This document shows, in pieces, positions 50,861 to 57,626 of a stretch of DNA of 64,000 nucleotides. The stretch's first letter is position 1. Each line of letters starts with the position of its first letter. The position numbers were made by a program, and so were the translations under genes. The notes beneath the pieces were generated by a model, which did no database searches, had not been told where the DNA came from, and saw nothing but the letters and a program-made list of their open reading frames with translations. Source of the stretch: Ramlibacter alkalitolerans (GTDB taxonomy: Bacteria; Pseudomonadota; Gammaproteobacteria; Burkholderiales; Burkholderiaceae_C); NCBI RefSeq assembly GCF_016722765.1, contig NZ_JAEQND010000001.1, positions 310,001 to 374,000 of the forward strand. Direction: 5' to 3'.

Positions 50861-52629
50861 TGGGCGCCTCCCTGGAGCGAGAACACGTAGAGATGCCCGC
50901 CCTTGCGCGTGGCGGCGGGCAGGTCGCGCATCACGCCGACGAAGCCCAGGGCGGCCGTCGCGTCGCGCGGGTCGAGGCCCGCGGAGACGATGGCGCCGGA
51001 CCAGCCGCCGACGCCCGCCAGCACGGCCACGTATTGCTGGCCGTCGCCACCACGGAAGGTCACCGGCTGGCCGATGATCCCGGACTCCGTCTTGTACTGC
51101 CACAGCAGCTTGCCGTTGCGCGCGTCGATGGCCTTGAACCAGCCGTCCATGGTGCCGTAGAAGGTGACGTCGCCGGCGGTGACGAGGGCGCCGCTCCAGA
51201 CCGGGAACTTCTCCTGGATCTCCCAAGCCTTGCGCTGCTTGACCGGGTCCCATGCGGTGAACACGCCGCGGTTGCCGCCAGGGCCGGGGTACATCTTGGC
51301 TTCGAGCCCGACGAAGGGCGTGCCTGCGATGTAGCTGGCTTCGCTGGTCACTGCGTCCTGGCACAGGTTCTGGTGCGGGATGTAGAGCAGCTGCGTGCGC
51401 GGCGACCAGGCGGCCGGCTGCCAGTCCTTCGCGCCGGGCGAGGCCGGGCAGATGCTGCGCACCGTCTCGCCGGCGCGCGGGTTCTTGGCGGGGTTGTACT
51501 TGAGCGCGCCGGTCTGCAGGTCGACGCCGGTGGAGGTCGTCGTGTGCACGAAGGGCGTGGCCGAGATCACCTGGCCGCTCGTGCGGTCGATCACGTACAG
51601 GTAGCCGTTGCGGTCCGGCCGCATCAGCACCTTGCGCGTGCCGCCGCCGATGGGGAGGTCCGCCAGGATGCTCTCGTTGACGCCGTCGTAGTCGTGCAGG
51701 TCGTGCGGGCTGGTCTGGTAGTACCACACGGCCTCGCCGGTGTCGGGCCGGCGCGCGAACAGGCCGGCCGTCCACTTGTTGTCCCCCGGGCGCTGCTCGG
51801 GGTTCCAGGGGCCGGGGTTGGCGGTGCCGTGGTAGATCAGGTCCAGCTGCGGGTCGTAGGAGATGAAGCCCCAGACGGTGCCGCCGCCGATGCGCCAGGC
51901 CTCGCCCGGCCAGGTCTTGATGCCGAGGTCCTTGCCCTGGTCGGACTGGTAGTACGGCTTGAAGTTGGGGCCGATCAGCACGTCCTTGTCCGGGCCCGTG
52001 CTGTAGGCGCGCCAGGCGATCCTGCCGGTGGCCGCGTCGAGCGCCGTGATCCAGCCGCGCACGCCGAATTCGCCGCCGGCGTTGCCGACGAACACCTTGC
52101 CCTTGGCGACCATGGGCGCGCCCGTCATGCTTTCGCCCAGCTTGATCTCGCCGAGCTTGGTGCGCCACAACTCCTTGCCCGTCTTCGCGTCGAGCGCGAT
52201 GGTCTGGTTGTCGAGCGTGTTGAAGAAGAAGCGGCCGTCGGCGTAGGCGCCGCCGCGGTTGACCACGTCGCAGCAGGCGACGCCCTGCGAGCTGGAATCG
52301 GGCTTGGGGTCGAAGGCCCACTTCTGCGTGAACGGCGCCTTAGAGACGTCGAAGGCGTAGACGAGATTCGGGAAGGGCCCCACCACGATCATGGTGTTGT
52401 CCGCCACGATCGGTGCGGCCTCATGGCCGCGGTCGAGATTGGTCGGGAAGTGGAAGGCGAGCTTCAGCTGCGCGGCGTTGCCGGTATGGATCTGCGCGAG
52501 GCCGCTGAAGCGGTTGAGGCCGGGGTCCTTGCCGGCGGTCCGCCATTCACCGTCATCGGCCGGCTGGGCCGCGACGGCCGATGCGAACAGGAGCGCCCCG
52601 AGGAACGACAAGGCAAGCCTCAACTTCAT
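50857..52629 (-). CDS. PQQ-dependent alcohol dehydrogenase, lanthanide type (XoxF/ExaF-like)
   Basis: A periplasmic quinoprotein of 590 residues: signal peptide (ALSFLGALLFASAVAAQ, about 5-21), then an eight-bladed propeller with tryptophan-docking repeats. The vicinal disulfide Cys119-Cys120 is in GVACCDVVNRG. Metal and PQQ residues are Glu187 (GNAGGEFGV), Asn271 (GTANPGPWN) and catalytic Asp313 with Asp315 in HDYDGVNE. The extra Asp two residues after the catalytic one marks lanthanide enzymes; calcium MxaF has Ala there. It oxidises methanol or another primary alcohol. ATG 52629 was chosen; GTG two codons upstream belongs to the ribosome-binding GTGGAG. Which XoxF/ExaF clade is not decided. 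Confidence 0.92.
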   Translation of the reverse strand: MKLRLALSFLGALLFASAVAAQPADDGEWRTAGKDPGLNRFSGLAQIHTGNAAQLKLAFHFPTNLDRGHEAAPIVADNTMIVVGPFPNLVYAFDVSKAPFTQKWAFDPKPDSSSQGVACCDVVNRGGAYADGRFFFNTLDNQTIALDAKTGKELWRTKLGEIKLGESMTGAPMVAKGKVFVGNAGGEFGVRGWITALDAATGRIAWRAYSTGPDKDVLIGPNFKPYYQSDQGKDLGIKTWPGEAWRIGGGTVWGFISYDPQLDLIYHGTANPGPWNPEQRPGDNKWTAGLFARRPDTGEAVWYYQTSPHDLHDYDGVNESILADLPIGGGTRKVLMRPDRNGYLYVIDRTSGQVISATPFVHTTTSTGVDLQTGALKYNPAKNPRAGETVRSICPASPGAKDWQPAAWSPRTQLLYIPHQNLCQDAVTSEASYIAGTPFVGLEAKMYPGPGGNRGVFTAWDPVKQRKAWEIQEKFPVWSGALVTAGDVTFYGTMDGWFKAIDARNGKLLWQYKTESGIIGQPVTFRGGDGQQYVAVLAGVGGWSGAIVSAGLDPRDATAALGFVGVMRDLPAATRKGGHLYVFSLQGGAQ

Positions 52630-52763
52630 CTCCACGAAATGAACGAAGCCCCTGTTCCTGCCGCGCGGCGCGCGGACTCCATCGACTGTTATCGGCCACG
52701 AATGGCTCTGCTTTTATGGGGACGCAGTTTACACATCGCGCAACGTTCTGGGGGCCGCTGTCG

Positions 52764-52789
52764 CGCTGTGTACGGGCGCGTACAGAGCG
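52764..52789 (-). terminator. Hairpin after the HSDL2-like SDR gene
   Basis: CGCTGTGTAC and GTACAGAGCG form a stem with one mismatch around GGGCGC, 15 bases past the SDR stop. No T tract follows on the minus strand, so this is a weak terminator call. The rest of the 174-base gap upstream of the PQQ dehydrogenase must hold that operon's promoter, but no clear -35/-10 pair is seen. Confidence 0.35.
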
Positions 52790-52803
52790 AGCTGGCGAGG
52801 CGC

Positions 52804-53640
52804 TCAGTCGACGAAGAAGTCCGGCACGAAACGCGTGGTGCCGGGCGTCACCGAATAACGCTCGAGATCGGTCTGCCCATGCGCCGCAAGGAGTTCGTCG
52901 TCGATGTGGAAGTTGCCGCTGTTGCGCGCCTCGGCCGCATCGGACGTGAGCACCAGCCAGGCCGCATCGGCCAGGATCTCGGGTTTGCGGCAGGCGCCGA
53001 GGTCGACGCCGGGGATCATCTGCAGGGCGGCGGTCGCGATTGCGGTGCGAGGCCACAGGCTGTTGACGGCGATGCCGTACTTGCGCAGTTCGCCGGCGTG
53101 GCCCAGCGTGCACATGCTCATGCCGTACTTGGCCATCGTGTAGGCCGTGTGCGGGGCGAACCAGTGCGTCTTCATCGACAGCGGCGGCGACAGGGTCAGC
53201 ACGTGGGCGTTGCGCCCCGCGGCTGCCGACTTCTTCAGCTCCGGCAGGCAGGCCTGCGTGCACAGGAAGGTGCCGCGCGCGTTGATCCCGTTCATCAGGT
53301 CGTAGCGCTTCATCGGCGTGTGCTCGGTGTCGGTGAGGCTGATCGCGCTGGCGTTGTTGACCAGGATGTCGATGCCGCCGAAGGTGAGCACCGCGCGCTG
53401 CACGGCATCGAGCACCTGCGCCTCGTCGCGGATGTCGACCTGCAGCGGCAGGGGGTGGCCGCCGGCGGCGCGGATTTCTTCCGCGGCGCTGTAGATGGTG
53501 CCGGGCAGCCTCGGGTCGGGCTCGGCGGTCTTGGCGACGATCACGATGTTGGCGCCGTCGGCGGCGGCGCGCCTGGCGATCGCCAGGCCGATGCCGCGCG
53601 AGGCGCCGGTGATGAAGAGGGTCTTGCCTTGGAGGTTCAC
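52804..53640 (-). CDS. Short-chain dehydrogenase, HSDL2-like
   Basis: An SDR of 278 residues: TLFITGASRGIGLAIA (nucleotide-binding, about 7-22), LVNNASAISLTDTEHTPMKRYDLMNGINARGTFLCTQACLPEL, and the catalytic HTAYTMAKYGMSMC with Tyr and Lys intact. The pattern HVLTLSPPLSMK...AYTMAKYGMS is that of hydroxysteroid-dehydrogenase-like protein 2 homologs, usually found near fatty-acid genes. GTG 53640 begins VNLQGKT. The frame continues open upstream through REP DNA, which is not part of the protein. Confidence 0.87.
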   Translation of the reverse strand: MNLQGKTLFITGASRGIGLAIARRAAADGANIVIVAKTAEPDPRLPGTIYSAAEEIRAAGGHPLPLQVDIRDEAQVLDAVQRAVLTFGGIDILVNNASAISLTDTEHTPMKRYDLMNGINARGTFLCTQACLPELKKSAAAGRNAHVLTLSPPLSMKTHWFAPHTAYTMAKYGMSMCTLGHAGELRKYGIAVNSLWPRTAIATAALQMIPGVDLGACRKPEILADAAWLVLTSDAAEARNSGNFHIDDELLAAHGQTDLERYSVTPGTTRFVPDFFVD

Positions 53641-53644
53641 GTCG

Positions 53645-53758
53645 TCATTCCCGCGGAGGCGGGAATCCAGGGCTCCCGCATTGCCCTGCCCGCGCAGCGG
53701 GCGACTCTGGGCCCCCGCCTGCGCGGGGGTAACGGCCGGGCCCCCGCCGGCGCGGGGG
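53645..53758. repeat. REP-like hairpin cluster
   Basis: Consecutive dyads TTCCCGCGGAGGCGGGAA (53648-53665), GCCCGCGCAGCGGGC (about 53688-53702), CCCCCGCCTGCGCGGGGG (about 53712-53729) and CCCCCGCCGGCGCGGGGG (53741-53758), spaced by CCAGGG/GGGCCC linkers. The same family lies at 15715-15840. It fills the gap between the SDR start and the crotonase stop. Confidence 0.75.
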
Positions 53759-53768
53759 TGACGGCTCG

Positions 53769-54542
53769 CTACAGCCCCGAAAAATCCGGCCGGCGCTTTT
53801 CCATGAAGGCCGTGAAGGCCTCCCGGGCCGCCGGCGCCACCAGCATGCGGCGGAAGCTCTCGCCTTCGTCGGCCATCTGCTGCAGCACGGCTTGCTGCTG
53901 GCCCTTCTTCATCAGGCGCTTGGTCTCCACCAGCGAAGCCAGCGGGCGGGCCGCCAGCTTGCGCGCCTGCGCCTGGCCGTAGCCATTCGCTTCGGTGGGC
54001 GGCAGCACGCGATTCACGAGCCCGACCTCCAGCGCCGCTTCGGCCATGAAGGGCTCGCCGAGCAGCAGCGCCTCCGCCGCGCGGTGGTAGCCCAGGAGTT
54101 GCGGGGCGAGCAGGCTGGACGCAGCCTCCGGGCACAGGCCGAGGTTCACGAAGGGCATGGAGAACGCCGCGTTGTCGCCGGCATAGACCAGGTCGCAGTG
54201 GAACAGCATCGTCGTGCCTATGCCCACGGCGGGACCGCACACCGCCGCCAGCAGCGGCTTGGGGAAGGTGGCGATGCCGTGCAGGAAGCGGAACACGGGC
54301 GACTCCTCGCCGGCCGGGGGCTGGTCGAGGAAGTCGCCGATGTCGTTGCCGGCGCAGAACACGGTCTCGTGGCCTTGCACCAGCACCGCGCGCACCGAGG
54401 CATCTTCGCGCGCCTGCGCCACCGCTTCGGCGAGCGCCGCGTACATCGCGCCGGTGATCGAGTTCTTGCGCGCCAGGCGGTTCAGCGTGAGCGTCATCAC
54501 GCCCGCTTCGGAGTGCACCAGCACTTCGTCGATGGTCGTCAT
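53769..54542 (-). CDS. Enoyl-CoA hydratase/isomerase family protein
   Basis: A crotonase-fold enzyme of 257 residues, the standard length. TLTLNRLARKNSITGAMYAALAEA (about 17-40), GHETVFCAGNDIGDFLDQP and PKPLLAAVCGPAVGIGTTMLFHCDLVYAGDNAAFSMPFVNLGLCPEAASS carry the CoA-binding and oxyanion-hole residues. ATG 54542 overlaps the stop of the isomerase gene by four bases. It likely acts in beta-oxidation, either hydrating or isomerising an enoyl-CoA. Confidence 0.88.
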   Translation of the reverse strand: MTTIDEVLVHSEAGVMTLTLNRLARKNSITGAMYAALAEAVAQAREDASVRAVLVQGHETVFCAGNDIGDFLDQPPAGEESPVFRFLHGIATFPKPLLAAVCGPAVGIGTTMLFHCDLVYAGDNAAFSMPFVNLGLCPEAASSLLAPQLLGYHRAAEALLLGEPFMAEAALEVGLVNRVLPPTEANGYGQAQARKLAARPLASLVETKRLMKKGQQQAVLQQMADEGESFRRMLVAPAAREAFTAFMEKRRPDFSGL

Positions 54543-55129
54543 TGCAAGGCTTCCTTCACGAAATCGAGCCGGTCCTGGCCCCAGAACATCTCGCCGCCCA
54601 CGAAGAAGGTGGGGGCGCCGAACACGCCCCGCGCCACGGCCTCCTGCGTCGCGGCCTTCAGGTCGTCCTTGATGGCGGGGTCGTTGGCCAGCGCCAGCAT
54701 CTGCTCCGGCGCGAAGCCGGCCTGTTGCAGCACCTCGGCCACCGTGGCGGGATCGTTCATGTTGCGGCCATCCACCCAGATCGCGCGACACACCGCATCG
54801 ACGAAGGGCACCATGCGCTGCGGCTCGCGCAACTGCAGGCCCAGCACCATGCGCATCAGGGCCAGCGTGTTGATCGGGAAATGCGGGTTGTGCCGGAAGG
54901 GCACGCCGTAGCGGCGGGCGAAGCGCTGCAGGTCGTCCTGCATGTACTGGCCCTTGGCCGGTACTTCCATCGGCGAGCGGTTGCCGGTCGCCTGGAACAC
55001 GCCGCCCAGCAGCATCGGGCGGTATTCGATCTCGCTGCCCGTCTCCTGCACGATCGTGGGCAGCTGCGTCCAGGCCAGGTAAGTGGCCGGGCTGCCGACA
55101 TCGAAGTAGAACTCGACGGCTTTCGTCAT
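54539..55129 (-). CDS. DsbA-family 2-hydroxychromene-2-carboxylate isomerase-like protein
   Basis: A kappa-GST/DsbA fold protein of 196 residues. VEFYFDVGSPATYLAWTQLPTI (about 5-26) contains the conserved Ser in place of the DsbA Cys pair, and ATQEAVARGVFGAPTFFVGGEMFWGQDRLDFVKEAL ends it. The family isomerises aromatic intermediates with glutathione or acts on related thiol adducts. The substrate here, in a fatty-acid setting, is unknown. It is 14 bases past the SDR gene stop. Confidence 0.87.
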   Translation of the reverse strand: MTKAVEFYFDVGSPATYLAWTQLPTIVQETGSEIEYRPMLLGGVFQATGNRSPMEVPAKGQYMQDDLQRFARRYGVPFRHNPHFPINTLALMRMVLGLQLREPQRMVPFVDAVCRAIWVDGRNMNDPATVAEVLQQAGFAPEQMLALANDPAIKDDLKAATQEAVARGVFGAPTFFVGGEMFWGQDRLDFVKEALQ

Positions 55130-55143
55130 GGCAGGTCTCCTGT

Positions 55144-55881
55144 TCAGAACTTCTCGCTCCACGGTCGCAGGTCGAGCTCGTGGGTCCAGGCGTCGCGGGG
55201 CTGCATGTGCAGCATCCAGTAGTTCTCCGCGATGTGCTCGGGGTTCAGGATGCCATCCTGCTCCTTGAGCGCATAGCGCTGCGGGAAATTCTCGCGGATG
55301 AACGCGGTGTCGATGGCGCCGTCGATGACGACGTGCGCGACGTGGATGCCGCGCGGCCCCAGCTCGCGCGCCATGCTCTGCGCCAGTGCCCGCAGTGCGT
55401 GCTTGGCGCCGGCGAAGGCGGCGAAGTTGGCCGAGCCGCGCAGGGACGCCGTCGCGCCCGTGAAGAGGATCGTGCCCTGGCCGCGCGGCGCCATGCAGCG
55501 CGCCGCCTTGCGCCCGTTCAGGAAGCCGGCGAAGCAGGCCATCTCCCACACCTTGAAGTACTTGCGCGCGGTCTCGTCCAGGATGCTGGAAGGCACGTTG
55601 GCGCCGATGTTGAACACCATCACCTCGATGGCCCCGAGGCGTCCCTCGATGTCGTCGTACAGGGCGCCGACTTCGTCCTCGTTGCGGGCGTCGCAGGCGA
55701 AGCCGTGCGCCTGCCCGCCTTCGGCGCGGATCTGCTCCAGCAGCGGCTGCAGCTTGTCGGCACTGCGGCGGGTGACGCAGACGGTGTAGCCGCCGCGGGC
55801 GAAGCGGCGGGCGATGGCGCCGCCGGTGGCGTCGCCCGCGCCCACGACCAGCGCCACGGGACGCGCGTTGTCTGCAGCCAT
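55144..55881 (-). CDS. SDR-fold protein lacking catalytic Ser and Tyr
   Basis: A 245-residue short-chain dehydrogenase fold. The nucleotide site is present but unusual (ALVVGAGDATGGAIA, about 10-24). At the active site the normal YxxxK reads FAGAK (Phe156, Lys160), and the Ser 13 residues before it is Ala143 with Thr144 beside it. NADP-dependent dehydrogenation by the normal mechanism is therefore unlikely. It may be a reductase of another sort or a structural partner. It lies in an acyl-CoA gene run, starting at ATG 55881. Confidence 0.8.
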   Translation of the reverse strand: MAADNARPVALVVGAGDATGGAIARRFARGGYTVCVTRRSADKLQPLLEQIRAEGGQAHGFACDARNEDEVGALYDDIEGRLGAIEVMVFNIGANVPSSILDETARKYFKVWEMACFAGFLNGRKAARCMAPRGQGTILFTGATASLRGSANFAAFAGAKHALRALAQSMARELGPRGIHVAHVVIDGAIDTAFIRENFPQRYALKEQDGILNPEHIAENYWMLHMQPRDAWTHELDLRPWSEKF

Positions 55882-55902
55882 GCCGATGCCTCCTTATCGA
55901 AC

Positions 55903-55936
55903 GCTAATTGGCGCTAATTGGGGTCAGATTCCAATT
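55903..55936. repeat. GCTAATTG repeat and hairpin
   Basis: GCTAATTG occurs twice (55903-55910 and 55913-55920), and AATTGG GGTCAGATT CCAATT (55916-55936) forms a small dyad. This stretch is AT-rich in a GC-rich window, sits 31 bases downstream of the thiolase stop, and resembles a repeat seen widely in proteobacterial spacers. It may help end the thiolase transcript. Confidence 0.5.
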
Positions 55937-55967
55937 TCCATTGGCGCTGGCGTACGCGGCCGTGCGC

Positions 55968-57176
55968 TCAGACGCGTTCGAAGATCCCCGCGGCGCCCTG
56001 CCCCATGCCGACGCACATGGTGACCATGCCGTACTTCAGGTTCTTGCGGCGCAGGGCGTGCACCACGGTGGCGGAGCGGATCGCGCCGGTGGCACCGAGC
56101 GGGTGGCCCAGCGCGATGGCGCCGCCCATGGGATTCACCTTCGCCGGATCGAGGCCCAGCGTGTCGATCACGGCGAGCGACTGCGCCGCGAAGGCTTCGT
56201 TCAGCTCGATCCAGTCGAGGTCGTCCTGCTTCAGGCCGGCGGCCTTCAGCGCCGCGGGGATCGCCTCGATCGGGCCGATGCCCATGATCTGCGGCGGCAC
56301 GCCGCGGCTGGCGAAGCTGACGAAGCGCGCCAGCGGCTGCAGGCCGAAGCGCTTCACGGCGGCTTCGCTGGCGAGGATCAGCGCGCCGGCGCCGTCGGAG
56401 GTCTGCGAGCTGTTGCCGGCGGTCACGCTGCCGCGGGCGGCGAACACGGGCTTGAGCCGGGCCAGGGCTTCCACGGTGGTGTCGGCGCGTGCACCCTCGT
56501 CCAGCTTGACCTTGCGGGTCTGGACGGCGACTTCGGCGGATTCGAGGTCCACCGAGCGTTCGGGCACTTCGATTTCGGTGATCTCGCTGGCGAACTCGCC
56601 GGCCTGCATGGCCGCGATCGCCTTCTGGTGCGAGCGCACGGCGAACGCATCCTGCGCATCGCGGCTCACCTTCCACTGGCGCGCGACCTTTTCGGCCGTG
56701 AGGCCCATGCCGTAGGCGATGCCGTAGCTCTCGATGTCGTCGGGGTTGCTGAAGATCGAAGGCGACAGCGAGGGCGAGTTGCCCATCATGGGCACCAGGC
56801 TCATGCTCTCGGCGCCGGCGGCGATCATCACGTCGGCTTCACCGACGCGGATGCGGTCGGCGGCCATCTGCACGGCCGAGAGGCCGGAGGCGCAGAAGCG
56901 GTTGACGGTGATGCCGCCGACCGATTTCGGCAGGCCTGCCAGCACGGTCGCGACGCGGGCGACGTTGAGGCCTTGCGCGCCTTCGGGGATCGCGCAGCCG
57001 CAGATCACGTCCTCGACGGCTTGCGGGTCGAGGTTGGGCACCTGCGCCATGGCGGAGCGCAGCACGCTGGCGAGCAGGTCGTCCGGCCGCATGTTGCGGA
57101 AGAAGCCGCGGTGCGAGCGCCCGATGGGCGAGCGGGTGGCGGCGACGATGTAGGCGTCGTGGAGTTGTCGGGTCAT
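55968..57176 (-). CDS. Acetyl-CoA acyltransferase (thiolase, FadA-like)
   Basis: A thiolase of 402 residues that cleaves 3-ketoacyl-CoA with CoA. The nucleophile Cys95 is in NRFCASGLS, with the His in GGAIALGHPLGATGAIR and the second Cys in MCVGMGQGAAGIFE. DAYIVAATRSPIGRSHRG opens the fold. With the FadN-like and acyl-CoA dehydrogenase genes upstream it completes a beta-oxidation set. Its start codon overlaps the stop of an inserted DUF559 gene by four bases. Confidence 0.93.
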   Translation of the reverse strand: MTRQLHDAYIVAATRSPIGRSHRGFFRNMRPDDLLASVLRSAMAQVPNLDPQAVEDVICGCAIPEGAQGLNVARVATVLAGLPKSVGGITVNRFCASGLSAVQMAADRIRVGEADVMIAAGAESMSLVPMMGNSPSLSPSIFSNPDDIESYGIAYGMGLTAEKVARQWKVSRDAQDAFAVRSHQKAIAAMQAGEFASEITEIEVPERSVDLESAEVAVQTRKVKLDEGARADTTVEALARLKPVFAARGSVTAGNSSQTSDGAGALILASEAAVKRFGLQPLARFVSFASRGVPPQIMGIGPIEAIPAALKAAGLKQDDLDWIELNEAFAAQSLAVIDTLGLDPAKVNPMGGAIALGHPLGATGAIRSATVVHALRRKNLKYGMVTMCVGMGQGAAGIFERV

Positions 57177-57619
57177 GGCTGGGAATTCCCTTTGTCTTGC
57201 TCCCTCTCCCGCTTGCGGGAGAGGGTCGGGGTGAGGGTCAGTGTCTCGGCCACTTGCCGGATCTTCTCCATCACCGCATCCGTTTCTGTCAGTACTTCGT
57301 GGTTCCAGAAGCGCAGCGTCCGGAAACCCAAGGCCTGCATGTCGTTCTGCCTCTGCGCGTCATACGCGAGCTGCTCGGCATGCTGTCCGCCATCGAGTTC
57401 GACCACGAGGCCGATTTCCAGGCACGCGAAATCGGCGATGTAGTTTCCGATCGGCCGCTGGCGACGGAATTTGAGGTCGAGCAACTGGCGGTTCCGCAGG
57501 CGATACCAGAGAAGCGCTTCGGCGTCGGTGGCGTCCTTGCGAAGCTCCCTCGCCCTCACCCCAGCCCTCTCCCGCAAGCGGGAGAGGGAGGAAGGCAGGG
57601 GTGGGGCTTCGTGCTTCAT
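57173..57619 (-). CDS. DUF559 (Vsr-like endonuclease fold) protein with repeat-encoded ends
   Basis: A 148-residue DUF559 protein. The PD-(D/E)XK-like core is visible in LWYRLRNRQLLDLKFRRQRPIGNYIADFACLEIGLVVELDGGQH (about 40-83), with Asp, Glu-x-Asp and Gly-Gly-x-His in place. The family resembles Vsr mismatch nicking endonucleases. Both ends are translated repeat: LSRLRERAGVRA near the N terminus and TPTLSRKRERE near the C terminus come from inverted palindromes at 57553-57590 and 57200-57238. The stop overlaps the thiolase start by four bases, and the start lies seven bases from the fadN stop. It looks like a cassette inserted into a beta-oxidation operon. Confidence 0.85.
   Translation of the reverse strand: MKHEAPPLPSSLSRLRERAGVRARELRKDATDAEALLWYRLRNRQLLDLKFRRQRPIGNYIADFACLEIGLVVELDGGQHAEQLAYDAQRQNDMQALGFRTLRFWNHEVLTETDAVMEKIRQVAETLTLTPTLSRKREREQDKGNSQP
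57200..57238. repeat. Inverted palindrome flanking DUF559, thiolase side
   Basis: CCCTCTCCCGC TT GCGGGAGAGGG is a perfect dyad with 11-bp arms (57202-57225), followed by TCGGGGTGAGGGT. The same unit occurs inverted at 57553-57590, differing in only three or so bases of the tail. It lies inside the DUF559 coding frame. Confidence 0.85.
57553..57590. repeat. Inverted palindrome flanking DUF559, fadN side
   Basis: CCCTCTCCCGC AA GCGGGAGAGGG (57565-57588) preceded by CCCTCACCCCAG. Read on the minus strand it matches the unit at 57200-57238 base for base through the dyad. The pair forms terminal inverted repeats of about 38 bp around a 314-bp centre that encodes the DUF559 domain. Confidence 0.85.
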
Positions 57620-57626
57620 CCGCCGG

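Noticed and set aside
52804..54240. Extended SDR protein starting inside the crotonase gene
   Set aside because: The added part crosses REP hairpins and antisense crotonase. The fold begins at GTG 53640.
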